From Bacteroidales bacterium UBA1187 (GTDB taxonomy: Bacteria; Bacteroidota; Bacteroidia; Bacteroidales; Paludibacteraceae): a DNA stretch of 19,122 nt. Made by a program: the position numbers and the translations under genes. The notes beneath the pieces were generated by a model. That model was not told where the DNA came from. It saw nothing but the letters and a program-made list of their open reading frames with translations, and did no database searches. The DNA lies in the NCBI GenBank assembly GCA_002309835.1, contig DBYL01000021.1:23986-43107 (forward strand), written 5' to 3'. Below are positions 1 to 7,903 of the stretch, in pieces; the stretch's first letter is position 1, and each line of letters opens with the position of its first letter.

Positions 1-801
1 AAGGAAGTGAAGGACGAGGACTGGAAAGCCGGTCATATCCTCTATGAGATGACCAACCGTCGCGAGGATGAGAAGACCATCTCATACGCGGAGAGTCACG
101 ACCAGGCGTTAGTGGGCGATAAGACGATCATCTTCCGTCTTGTGGATGCCGACATGTACTGGCACTTCGAGCACGGACATTCGACCTATATGGTGGACCG
201 CGGCATCGCGTTGCATAAGATGATTCGTCTCATCACGGCTTCTACCATCAACGGCGGGTATCTAACCTTTATGGGCAATGAGTTCGGTCATCCCGAGTGG
301 ATCGACTTCCCGCGCGAGGGTAACGGATGGAGTTATAAATACGCTCGCCGTCAGTGGAGTCTGGTGGACAACCCCAACTATTTCTTTGCAGACCTCAACC
401 GCTTTGACGAGGCGATGATTCAGTTGCTCAAGAAGCACATCCTCATCCAAAATCCGACGGCTGAGGAGAAGAAATACAACGTAGGCAAACACCTGCCGTG
501 GGTAATGAAATGGTGGGACAACGAAGGTGATCAAGTCGTAGCGTACTCGCGTAACGACCTACTCTTTATCTTCAACTGGAACGGCCAGAAGTCCTTCACG
601 GACTACGGTATGCTTGTGCCGGAAGGCAAATACAAAGTGGTACTTAATACCGACGCCAAAGAGTTCGCGGGCTTCGGCCTGAGCGATGACTCCGTGGAGC
701 ATTTCACCGAGCACGACAACCTCTACGCCAAGGACGGCAAGGGTTGGTTGAAGATGTATATCCCTGCACGCAGTGCAATCGTTTTACAAAAAATAGACTA
801 A
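1..801 (+). CDS. glgB: 1,4-alpha-glucan branching enzyme, C-terminal part (5' truncated by window edge)
   Basis: The frame is open from base 1, so this is the 3' part of a longer gene. It matches the eukaryote-like GH13 branching enzymes: HILYEMTNRR is followed by the signature YAESHDQALVGDKT, whose His and Asp (codons at 97-102) are the last conserved catalytic-site residues of the GH13 barrel. The nucleophile and acid/base lie upstream of the window. The rest (NEFGHPEWIDFPREGNGWSY, then a beta-rich tail ending PARSAIVLQK) is the end of the barrel and the C-terminal all-beta domain. The enzyme makes alpha-1,6 branches in glycogen in the cytoplasm. The stop is one base before the next gene, so co-transcription is likely. 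The family call is firm; the exact clade (glycogen versus starch-type) is inferred. Confidence 0.93.
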   Translation, partial: KEVKDEDWKAGHILYEMTNRREDEKTISYAESHDQALVGDKTIIFRLVDADMYWHFEHGHSTYMVDRGIALHKMIRLITASTINGGYLTFMGNEFGHPEWIDFPREGNGWSYKYARRQWSLVDNPNYFFADLNRFDEAMIQLLKKHILIQNPTAEEKKYNVGKHLPWVMKWWDNEGDQVVAYSRNDLLFIFNWNGQKSFTDYGMLVPEGKYKVVLNTDAKEFAGFGLSDDSVEHFTEHDNLYAKDGKGWLKMYIPARSAIVLQKID

Positions 802-802
802 T

Positions 803-1333
803 ATGCAAAAAAGATTATTCATCATCATTGCCGCTGCGCTGACGTTAGTGGCATGTCATAAACCTGCTCAGCAAGATCAGAGCGTAGCTACGGATACCGT
901 TGAGGCAGTTGTATCTGCGCCCGTTGTAGGAGCTCAGTATGTTGATTTTACGGCAGTTACCCCTGCCGGCGAAGAGTTGTCGCTCAGCGACCTCGTAGGT
1001 AAAAGTGATTACGTGCTCGTTGATTTCTGGGCAAGTTGGTGTGGTCCTTGCCGCCGTCTCATCCCAGTGCTTAAGGAGATTCACGCCGGCCAACCTGCCG
1101 GTCGTCTGCAGATCTTCAGTTGCTCTGTGGATCAGGAAGAAGCTGCTTGGCGCCAAGCGCTGGAAGAGGAGCAGATGCCGTGGGCACAAGCGCGCGAAGA
1201 CGAGGCGCACGAATGCTCCGACTTGTATAATGTAGAATTCATTCCTCATACCGTGCTGATTGACCGCGAGGGCAAGATTATCGGTATCAACTTAGAGGAA
1301 CCGGAAATAGAACAAATATTATTTGCTGAATAA
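803..1333 (+). CDS. thioredoxin-like (TlpA/ResA-type) lipoprotein
   Basis: 176 residues. The N-terminus is a lipoprotein signal peptide with lipobox LVAC, lipidated Cys at 18. A linker of about 30 residues leads into a thioredoxin fold with FWASWCGPCRRLIPVL; the redox pair is C80/C83. A conserved cis-Pro segment (EFIPHTVLIDREGKIIG) follows near the C-terminus. Family knowledge: such membrane-anchored TlpA/AhpC-TSA proteins reduce disulfides or support cytochrome maturation in the periplasm; the partner here is unknown. It starts two bases after the branching enzyme stop and ends three bases before nagB, so it sits inside an operon of unrelated metabolic genes. It is shorter than the DUF4369-TlpA proteins common in Bacteroidetes and lacks their extra N-terminal domain. 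Confidence 0.88.
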   Translation: MQKRLFIIIAAALTLVACHKPAQQDQSVATDTVEAVVSAPVVGAQYVDFTAVTPAGEELSLSDLVGKSDYVLVDFWASWCGPCRRLIPVLKEIHAGQPAGRLQIFSCSVDQEEAAWRQALEEEQMPWAQAREDEAHECSDLYNVEFIPHTVLIDREGKIIGINLEEPEIEQILFAE

Positions 1334-1336
1334 ACA

Positions 1337-2146
1337 ATGAGAGTAATTATTGAACCTTCGTACGACCTGCTGAGTAAGTGGGCTGCGAATTATGTGGCGA
1401 AACGCATCAATGAGTTTGGCCCGAAAGAGAGTGCGCCGTTTGTGCTGGGTTTGCCTACCGGCAGTTCGCCTCTCGGTATGTACAAGGAGTTGATTAAACT
1501 GAACAAGGAAGGCAAAGTAAGTTTCCGTAATGTCGTCACCTTTAATATGGACGAGTACGTTAACCTGCCTGAAGAGCATCCGGAGAGCTATCATAGCTTC
1601 ATGTGGAATAACTTCTTCAATCATATTGATATCCGTAAGGAAAATGTGAATATCCTTAACGGTAATGCTCCTGACCTGCAGGCCGAGTGCGCACGTTATG
1701 AGGCGAAGATCAAGCAGTTCGGCGGTATTCATCTGTTCCTCGGCGGTATCGGCCCTGACGGACATATCGCGTTCAACGAACCGGGTTCGTCTCTTACCAG
1801 CCGCACGCGTAAGAAAGAGCTGACGACCGACACCATTATCGCCAACAGCCGTTTCTTCGACAATGATGTCAATAAAGTGCCTAAGACAGCCCTCACCGTA
1901 GGTGTAGGCACCGTCATGGATGCGCAGGAAGTGCTCATCGTGGTTAACGGTCATAACAAGGCCCGCGCACTGCAACATGCTATCGAAGAGCCGATTAGCC
2001 ACATGTGGACCGTTTCTGCATTGCAGATGCACCAGCACGGCATCATCGTTTGCGACGAGGCTGCTTGTGAGGAACTCAAACTTGGTACGTACAAGTATTT
2101 CCGCGATATCGAGAAGAATAACTTAGACCCGAACACGCTGTTGTAA
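1337..2146 (+). CDS. nagB: glucosamine-6-phosphate deaminase
   Basis: 269 residues, near the 266 of the E. coli enzyme. It converts glucosamine-6-phosphate to fructose-6-phosphate and ammonia, linking amino-sugar use to glycolysis. Visible signatures are GLPTGSSPLG (phosphate loop), FNMDEYV with the catalytic Asp at 72, and GGIGPDGHIAFNEPGSSL with His143 and Glu148, the same numbering as in E. coli NagB. The TAA stop shares its last A with the ATG of cysS, which suggests translational coupling. No nagA or sugar transporter is adjacent, so it is probably expressed as housekeeping. Confidence 0.96.
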   Translation: MRVIIEPSYDLLSKWAANYVAKRINEFGPKESAPFVLGLPTGSSPLGMYKELIKLNKEGKVSFRNVVTFNMDEYVNLPEEHPESYHSFMWNNFFNHIDIRKENVNILNGNAPDLQAECARYEAKIKQFGGIHLFLGGIGPDGHIAFNEPGSSLTSRTRKKELTTDTIIANSRFFDNDVNKVPKTALTVGVGTVMDAQEVLIVVNGHNKARALQHAIEEPISHMWTVSALQMHQHGIIVCDEAACEELKLGTYKYFRDIEKNNLDPNTLL

Positions 2147-3609
2147 TGCTGGAGATATATAATTCCCTTACTCGATTTAAAGAGACGTTCAAACCGCTGC
2201 ACGAAGGACACGTAGGCATGTATGTCTGCGGTCCGACTGTGTATGGCGATGCCCATCTTGGTCACGCGCGTCCTGCGATTACCTTTGACCTGCTCTATCG
2301 CTACTTGCAGTACCTTGGCTATAAGGTGCGTTATGTGCGGAATATCACGGACGTAGGTCACCTTGAGCACGATGCCGATGAAGGTGAGGATAAGATAGCT
2401 AAGAAAGCGCGTCTGGAGCAACTGGAACCGATGGAGGTCGTGCAGTTCTACACCAATCGTTACCATCGCGACATGGCTGCGCTGAATGTGTTGCCGCCGT
2501 CTATCGAGCCCCACGCTTCGGGGCATATCATCGAGCAGATCGCCTTCGTGCAGAAGATCCTTGACAAGGGCTATGCCTATGTCTCCAACGGTTCGGTGTA
2601 CATGGACGTAGAGAAATACGCCAAAGATTATCCATATGGTAAGCTCAGCGGCCGTAATCTCAACGACATCGTCACGGAGACGCGTGAACTGGACGGCCAG
2701 GACGAGAAGAAGCATAGTTATGACTTCGCCCTCTGGAAGAAAGCGGCACCGGAGCATATCATGCACTGGCCTTCGCCATGGTCGGAAGGCTTTCCGGGAT
2801 GGCATATGGAGTGCTCTACGATGGGTACGAAGTACCTCGGTGAGACTTTCGATATCCACGGAGGCGGACTCGATCTTATCTTCCCGCACCACGAGGCAGA
2901 GATCGCGCAATCTTGTGCGGCGCTCGGTCATGAGAGTGTGCACTACTGGATGCATAATAACATGATCACCATCGCTGGCAAGAAGATGGGTAAGAGTTAT
3001 AATAACTTCATTACGCTCGAGCAGTTCTTCCGCGGTAACCATCCGCTCTTGAGCAAGCCGTTCGGACCGATGGTCATCCGTTTCTTCATCCTTCAGGCGC
3101 ATTATCGTTCGACTGTGGACTTCTCTTCCGAAGCCCTCGAGGCGGCGGAGAAAGGTCTGCAACGCATGCAAGAGGCTTATGCCCGTCTGCAAAAACTGCA
3201 GGCTGGCAAGGAGACGACTGTAGAGGTAGAGGGACTGCGTCAGCGTTGTACTGAAGCAATGGACGATGATCTCAATACACCATTTGTCATCGCCGCACTC
3301 TTCGATTCTACGCGTGCTATCAACACCGTCCATGACGGTAAAGGTACCATCTCTGAAGCCGACCTCAAAGAGTTACGTGAGGTCTGGAAGACTTTCGCCA
3401 TTGATATCCTCGGTCTCCGTCTGGAAGAGCAGGGTAGCAGTGATGGCAAACAGAAAGCTTTCAACGGCGCTATTGATCTGCTGCTGAATATCCGTCTGCA
3501 AGCGAAGCAGAACAAGGACTGGCCGACATCGGATAAGATCCGCAATGAGTTGACCGCCCTCGGCTTCCAAATCAAAGATACCAAAGATGGCTTTGAGTGG
3601 TCAATCTAA
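2146..3609 (+). CDS. cysS: cysteinyl-tRNA synthetase
   Basis: 487 residues, normal length for class Ia CysRS. It charges tRNA-Cys in the cytoplasm. The N-terminal CGPTVYGDAHLGHARP holds the first zinc-ligand Cys (C28) and the HIGH motif as HLGH (37-40). The other zinc-site region is visible as GWHMECS and FPHHEAEIAQS. The KMSKS loop reads KKMGKS (residues 280-284 are KMGKS), a common CysRS variant. The C-terminal helical anticodon-binding part ends in IKDTKDGFEWSI. Its ATG overlaps the nagB stop by one base, and its 3' end overlaps the next reading frame by 23 bases. Confidence 0.97.
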   Translation: MLEIYNSLTRFKETFKPLHEGHVGMYVCGPTVYGDAHLGHARPAITFDLLYRYLQYLGYKVRYVRNITDVGHLEHDADEGEDKIAKKARLEQLEPMEVVQFYTNRYHRDMAALNVLPPSIEPHASGHIIEQIAFVQKILDKGYAYVSNGSVYMDVEKYAKDYPYGKLSGRNLNDIVTETRELDGQDEKKHSYDFALWKKAAPEHIMHWPSPWSEGFPGWHMECSTMGTKYLGETFDIHGGGLDLIFPHHEAEIAQSCAALGHESVHYWMHNNMITIAGKKMGKSYNNFITLEQFFRGNHPLLSKPFGPMVIRFFILQAHYRSTVDFSSEALEAAEKGLQRMQEAYARLQKLQAGKETTVEVEGLRQRCTEAMDDDLNTPFVIAALFDSTRAINTVHDGKGTISEADLKELREVWKTFAIDILGLRLEEQGSSDGKQKAFNGAIDLLLNIRLQAKQNKDWPTSDKIRNELTALGFQIKDTKDGFEWSI

Positions 3610-4306
3610 CAACGCAAGTGGTCTAACAGCGAAGCGGTCTTACAGGCTATTTATAGCCGGTCTGATAGCGTTAGCGGTCATTTCCTTTATCGGCTGCGGT
3701 ACTTCGCAGGACGACAAGGAAATAGTAGAAGACAGTCTCGTTTGGTATCCCGGTCGCACCTTCAGTTATAAGCTGAAATTTAATGACCTGCAGGTGAAGC
3801 AGCATGCGGTTGCTTCTGCGATAGGTCTGTCTCGTCCTCCTCAGGACCGCGCAGACGCAGCATCCATGCGTAAGCAGTTGGTGGAAATCAAGACCAACGA
3901 GAACTATATCGTAGATAGCCTTACGCACTCAGTTCCTTATCTCATCCCTTGCGCGAAGCGCGAACTGGACGCCATCGGAGCAGAGTGGGCGGACATATTG
4001 CAGCGCAATAACTTGCCGCATTATCGTTTCTACGTGACCTCTGTATTGCGTACGCAGGAGGACATCAAATACCTGCAGCGCAGCGGAAATATCAATTCCG
4101 TCACGCAGAGTTGTCATTGCTATGGTACCACGTTTGACCTCGCGTACATGCGTTATGATAAGGTAGCGCGCACGCGGGCATACATGCATGAGGATAACCT
4201 GAAACTGGTTCTCGGACAGGTGTTACTCAACCATCAAAGGGCGGGTAAGATATTCGTTAAATACGAGGCGAAGCAGAGTTGCTTCCACATTACTGTACGG
4301 CAGTAG
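3587..4306 (+). CDS. DUF5715-like / peptidase M15-like envelope protein
   Basis: 239 residues from an ATG inside the end of cysS (23-base overlap). No other Met precedes the signal segment, so this start is the best choice. A hydrophobic stretch (residues 21-36) ends at Cys37 (FIGC), a weak lipobox or a membrane anchor. The C-terminal half contains YVTSVLRTQEDIKYLQRSG and then SCHCYGTTFDLAY, which fits the SxHxxGxxxD zinc motif of M15 D,D-carboxypeptidases. A late CFHITV could supply the third ligand. Family knowledge suggests a periplasmic peptidoglycan-peptide hydrolase or relative; activity is inferred. It is the last gene of the leading operon and converges on the small minus-strand gene, overlapping it by 17 bases. 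Confidence 0.75.
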   Translation: MALSGQSNNASGLTAKRSYRLFIAGLIALAVISFIGCGTSQDDKEIVEDSLVWYPGRTFSYKLKFNDLQVKQHAVASAIGLSRPPQDRADAASMRKQLVEIKTNENYIVDSLTHSVPYLIPCAKRELDAIGAEWADILQRNNLPHYRFYVTSVLRTQEDIKYLQRSGNINSVTQSCHCYGTTFDLAYMRYDKVARTRAYMHEDNLKLVLGQVLLNHQRAGKIFVKYEAKQSCFHITVRQ

Positions 4307-4478
4307 GTTTCTTCGACTTGGTGCACGCTTCTGCCAATCCGCAATCCGCGCAATCATCGCTGCCCACCTTCTCAGGCGGGCAGTTTTCTTTTTTCTTCTT
4401 GGCTTTGATACGTTCGTTGACTTCTATCAGCGCGGCGACCATGATGCCAAGGGCTATGAATGCGATAAGCGCCCACAT
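4290..4478 (-). CDS. small single-span membrane protein with four cysteines
   Basis: 62 residues. An N-terminal membrane segment (about residues 2-20, ALIAFIALGIMVAALI) is followed by a basic patch (KAKKKK) and a Cys-rich tail with the pattern C-x10-C-x2-C-x6-C (NCPP...DDCADCGLAEAC). The Cys spacing suggests a metal or small redox site on the cytoplasmic side, but nothing more can be claimed. It lies 13 bases downstream of parE on the same strand and so is likely the last gene of the cca-parE transcript. Its 3' end overlaps the convergent DUF5715-like gene. The mix of a hydrophobic helix with charged and Cys-rich parts argues for a real gene. Confidence 0.66.
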   Translation of the reverse strand: MWALIAFIALGIMVAALIEVNERIKAKKKKENCPPEKVGSDDCADCGLAEACTKSKKPTAVQ

Positions 4479-4491
4479 AAAATCTCAAATC

Positions 4492-6441
4492 TCAAATGTC
4501 GAATTCCTCTTCGACCTTGTCTTCCTCGATGACGAGGTTGTCGATGATAAACTGCTGACGCTCGGTCGTGTTCTTGCCCATGTAGTACGCCAACAGCTCT
4601 TTGACATTGTCGTCTTTACGCAAGTTCACCTGGTCCAGACGGATGCCGGAACCGATAAAACCCTTGAATTCATCGGGAGAAATCTCACCGAGTCCTTTGA
4701 ACCGAGTGATCTCTGGATTCTTGATTTTGTTGATGGCTTTCTGGCGCTCTTCCTCCGAATAGCAGTATACGATCTGGTTCTTATCTTTCACGCGGAAGAG
4801 TGGTGTCTGAAGAATATAGACATGCCCTTTCTTGACGAGATCCGGGAAGAACTGCAGAAAGAAAGTCAACATCAGCAGACGTATGTGCATACCGTCCACA
4901 TCGGCATCGGTAGCGATGATCACTTTGTTATAGCGCAACTCATCCAGACCGTCCTCGATATTCAGCGCCGACTGCAGGCAGTTGAACTCTTCGTTCTCAT
5001 AAACCACCTGTTTGGTCAATCCGTAGCAGTTGAGCGGTTTGCCGCGCAGCGAGAACACCGCCTGCGTGCGTACGTCACGACTCTTGGTGATCGAACCCGA
5101 TGCAGAAAGACCCTCGGTGATGAAGATACTACTCTCCAGACGCAGATCGTCGTCCGCATCCTTCGCGCTCTTCACAGGTTTGGTGTCGTTAAGGTGGATC
5201 TGACAGTCACGCAACTTGGGGTTGTTGACGAGGTTCTTCTTCGCGCGCTCACGCGCCACTTTCGATACCGCAGCGATAGCCTTGCGTTCTTTCTCGCTGT
5301 CTTGAATCTTCTGCAGCATGATTTCCACTGTCTGCGGTGTCTTATGCAGATAGTTATCCAACTGCTGCTTGACGAAGTCGTTGACGAACTTATTGACACT
5401 CACGCCGCCGGTAGGACTCATGTCTTTCGAACCCAACTTCACTTTCGTCTGGCTCTCGAAGACCGGTTCCTCTACGTTGATAGCGATGGCGCCTACTACG
5501 CCGTTACGGATATCGGCCAACTCTTGATTCTTGTTAAAGAACTCCTTGATAGTACGTCCGATAGCCTCGCGATAAGCCGCTTGGTGTGTACCGCCCTGGA
5601 TGGTATGCTGACCGTTTACGAACGAGTAATACTCATCACCGTTCTGGTCGGTATGCGTCAGCGCAATCTCGATATCTTCGCCTTTGAGGTGAATAATCGG
5701 ATAGAGCGGACTAACGGTCATATTCTCCGTCAGCAGGTCCAGAAGACCATTCTTCGACAGGAATTTCTTGCCGTTATACACCAGCGTCAGACCGGTATTG
5801 AGGTAGGTGTAGTTACGAAGTAACTCCTCGATATAATCATCGCGGAAATGGTAGTTCTCAAAGAGACCTTTGCTGTCATCGGGCACGAACTCGATGATTG
5901 TACCGCGTTTCTCAGGGCCGGTATAATCGAGGATGCCGGTGTCAGAAGTCAACTTACCTTGTGCGAACTCTGCACGGCGGGTCTTGCCTTCGCGGAAAGA
6001 CTCCACGGCGAAGAATGAAGAGAGCGCATTGACGGCTTTCGTACCTACACCGTTCAAACCGACGGATTTCTTAAACGCCTTGCTGTCGTATTTACCACCG
6101 GTATTGAGAACGCTTACAACCTCCACTAACTTACCCAATGGAATACCACGACCGTAGTCACGCACGCGTACACGCCCGTCTTGTACATCCACTTCAATCA
6201 CTTTGCCTTCACCCATACGGAACTCATCAATCGAGTTATCGATACTCTCTTTGATAAGCACGTAGATACCGTCGTCCGAGTGGCTTCCGTCACCTAACTT
6301 ACCGATATACATACCCGGACGACGACGGATATGCTCCATGTCATCGAGGTGGATAATGTTCTCATCGCCGTAGTCCACGGTCGCTACATTCTGCGTTGTT
6401 AGTTCGTCTGCGGAGACTTTCCGCCTGTTTTCTTCTGCCAT
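4492..6441 (-). CDS. parE: DNA topoisomerase IV subunit B (GyrB/ParE family)
   Basis: 649 residues, full length for Bacteroidetes ParE. The N-terminal GHKL ATPase is seen in RRRPGMYIG, IKESIDNSIDEF, DYGRGIP and GLNGVGTKAVNALS. The TOPRIM domain has the catalytic Glu443 in ITEGLSASGS and the metal-binding run ATDADVDGMH (D512, D514, D516), then LRGKPLN and the C-terminal FKGLGEI. The protein supplies ATPase and metal site for decatenation with ParC, which is not in the window. The usual EGDSA motif reads EGLSA here (Leu445). The start overlaps the end of cca by 43 bases; the next in-frame Met is far inside the ATPase domain, so the overlap is real. A 62-codon gene follows 13 bases later. Confidence 0.94.
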   Translation of the reverse strand: MAEENRRKVSADELTTQNVATVDYGDENIIHLDDMEHIRRRPGMYIGKLGDGSHSDDGIYVLIKESIDNSIDEFRMGEGKVIEVDVQDGRVRVRDYGRGIPLGKLVEVVSVLNTGGKYDSKAFKKSVGLNGVGTKAVNALSSFFAVESFREGKTRRAEFAQGKLTSDTGILDYTGPEKRGTIIEFVPDDSKGLFENYHFRDDYIEELLRNYTYLNTGLTLVYNGKKFLSKNGLLDLLTENMTVSPLYPIIHLKGEDIEIALTHTDQNGDEYYSFVNGQHTIQGGTHQAAYREAIGRTIKEFFNKNQELADIRNGVVGAIAINVEEPVFESQTKVKLGSKDMSPTGGVSVNKFVNDFVKQQLDNYLHKTPQTVEIMLQKIQDSEKERKAIAAVSKVARERAKKNLVNNPKLRDCQIHLNDTKPVKSAKDADDDLRLESSIFITEGLSASGSITKSRDVRTQAVFSLRGKPLNCYGLTKQVVYENEEFNCLQSALNIEDGLDELRYNKVIIATDADVDGMHIRLLMLTFFLQFFPDLVKKGHVYILQTPLFRVKDKNQIVYCYSEEERQKAINKIKNPEITRFKGLGEISPDEFKGFIGSGIRLDQVNLRKDDNVKELLAYYMGKNTTERQQFIIDNLVIEEDKVEEEFDI

Positions 6442-7826
6442 AGTTCTATAACAAATTGTTTTGCGGCCTCATGGTCGTTAGGTATAACGCCGTCGAGGAT
6501 TGCATCTTTGATTGCGGCCTTTAGTTCACCTACGAGCGAACAGGGTTCGAGGTGGAACATCTCCATGATCTCCATACCATCTACAGGCGGTTGGAAATTG
6601 CGGATTCGATCGCGTTCTTCCAGCTCTACCATCTTCTGCCGAACCAACTGATAGTTCCGATGGAATCGGGCTTTTTTCTCTTCATTGCGACTGGTGATGT
6701 CCGCGTCGCAGAGGAGCATCAGGTCGTCTATATCATCGCCTGCCTCAAAGAGTAATCGGCGTACAGCGCTGTCGGTGACGGTATCTTCGATCAGATTAAT
6801 AGGGCGCATATGCAGGTCCACCATCTTCTTCACGTATTCCATCTTCTCATTTAGCGGCATCTTCATCTTCGCGAAGATCTTTGGTACCATCTTTGCCCCG
6901 ATATAGTTGTGGTTACGGAAGGTCCAACCCGCCTTCGAGTCATAGGCCTTGCTCTTCGGCTTACCGATATCGTGCAGCAGAGCCGCCCAACGAAGCCATA
7001 ACTTATCGGTGTTCTCGGCGATGTTATCCAGCACTTTCAGCGTATGATAGAACACGTCCTTATGTCCGCGACCGTCCTTCACCTCTACGCCTTTGAGTGC
7101 CACCAGCTCCGGGAAGATAAGCGGCAACAGACCGGTCTTATCCAGTAGTATCCATCCTTCCGAAGGACGCCGACTGAGCATGATCTTATTCAACTCCTCC
7201 GCGATGCGCTCGCGCGTGATAATATCCATACGGTGCGCATTGCGCACGATGGCATCGAAAGTCTCGCCGTCTAAGTTAAAACCCAACTGCGTAGCAAAAC
7301 GGATGGCGCGCATCATACGTAGCGGATCGTCGTCAAACGTGATGTCCGGATCCAGCGGCGTGCGGATAATACATCGCTCTAAATCCCCGATTCCATCGAA
7401 AGGATCCAGCAACTCACCATACCGATCGGCATTCAGACAAATCGCCATCGCATTGATGGTGAAGTCTCGCCTGTTCTGGTCCTCCTGCAGCGTCCCGTCT
7501 TCTACGATAGGATTGCGGCTGTCGTGCAGATAACTCTCTCTGCGCGCACCGACGAACTCCAACTCCAGATCGTTTTTCTTCACTTGCGCCGTGCCGTAGG
7601 TCTTAAAGACCGACAAGTGCGCACCGCGTCCCAGACGTTTGGCAACTGCCTCCGCCAGCGTGATGCCCGAACCCACTACAACCACATCGATATCGGTGCT
7701 CTCGCGGTGTAGAAACAGGTCACGTACCCAACCTCCAATGACGTAACATTCGAGGCCAAGACGATCCGCCTCTTCACCGATGAGATGAAGGGTCGGAGTC
7801 TCTATTTTGGGGTTCGTGATTACCAT
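6399..7826 (-). CDS. cca: CCA tRNA nucleotidyltransferase / poly(A) polymerase-family protein with HD domain
   Basis: 475 residues. The N-terminal class II nucleotidyltransferase head has GGWVRD (31-36) and the metal ligands in DIDVVVVG (D45, D47). It is followed by RRDFTINAMAI, the DPFDGIGDLE segment and DDPLRMMRAIRFATQLGF, the conserved neck motifs. A C-terminal HD phosphohydrolase-like domain has LLHDIGKP (H285, D286) and MVDLHMRP. The protein should add or repair the CCA end of tRNAs. Whether it adds C and A together or one of them is not decidable from sequence alone. It has its own promoter with overlapping dyads upstream and leads the cca-parE-small protein transcript. Confidence 0.93.
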   Translation of the reverse strand: MVITNPKIETPTLHLIGEEADRLGLECYVIGGWVRDLFLHRESTDIDVVVVGSGITLAEAVAKRLGRGAHLSVFKTYGTAQVKKNDLELEFVGARRESYLHDSRNPIVEDGTLQEDQNRRDFTINAMAICLNADRYGELLDPFDGIGDLERCIIRTPLDPDITFDDDPLRMMRAIRFATQLGFNLDGETFDAIVRNAHRMDIITRERIAEELNKIMLSRRPSEGWILLDKTGLLPLIFPELVALKGVEVKDGRGHKDVFYHTLKVLDNIAENTDKLWLRWAALLHDIGKPKSKAYDSKAGWTFRNHNYIGAKMVPKIFAKMKMPLNEKMEYVKKMVDLHMRPINLIEDTVTDSAVRRLLFEAGDDIDDLMLLCDADITSRNEEKKARFHRNYQLVRQKMVELEERDRIRNFQPPVDGMEIMEMFHLEPCSLVGELKAAIKDAILDGVIPNDHEAAKQFVIELWQKKTGGKSPQTN

Positions 7827-7831
7827 TGCTC

Positions 7832-7860
7832 ACTTTTGCGAGCGCAAAAGTACTACTTTT
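7832..7860. repeat. two overlapping perfect dyads over the cca promoter -7 element
   Basis: Seen directly on the plus strand: ACTTTTGCG at 7832-7840 and its exact complement CGCAAAAGT at 7843-7851 (9-bp arms, 2-base centre). Sharing bases with it is AAAAGTA at 7846-7852 with TACTTTT at 7854-7860 (7-bp arms, 1-base centre). Together they cover the -7 box and expected start point of cca. This could be a repressor operator or a 5'-terminal RNA hairpin; which one is not known. Confidence 0.6.
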
Positions 7861-7876
7861 TTTTGACATACGCAAA
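7845..7876 (-). promoter_or_regulatory. Bacteroidetes-type promoter of cca
   Basis: On the minus strand TTTG (7876-7873) is followed after exactly 20 bases by TACTTTTG (7852-7845), matching -33 and -7 TAnnTTTG. The start point should fall near 7841, giving a leader of about 15 bases before the ATG at 7826. The -33 part belongs to a longer motif (TTTGCGTATGTCAAAA) that is nearly repeated at two other minus-strand promoters in the window. No terminator is visible between pulA and this promoter, so pulA read-through is also possible. Confidence 0.75.
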
Positions 7877-7903
7877 TTTGTGAGCAAAAATACGGTCTTC
7901 TAA

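Noticed and set aside
1951..3333. 460-codon minus-strand open frame
   Set aside because: Antisense to cysS and nagB, both clearly real; the translation shows no recognisable domain.
4279..5823. 514-codon plus-strand open frame
   Set aside because: It lies antisense to parE, has no family motif, and is low-complexity in the manner of a mirrored codon pattern; parE has all expected motifs.
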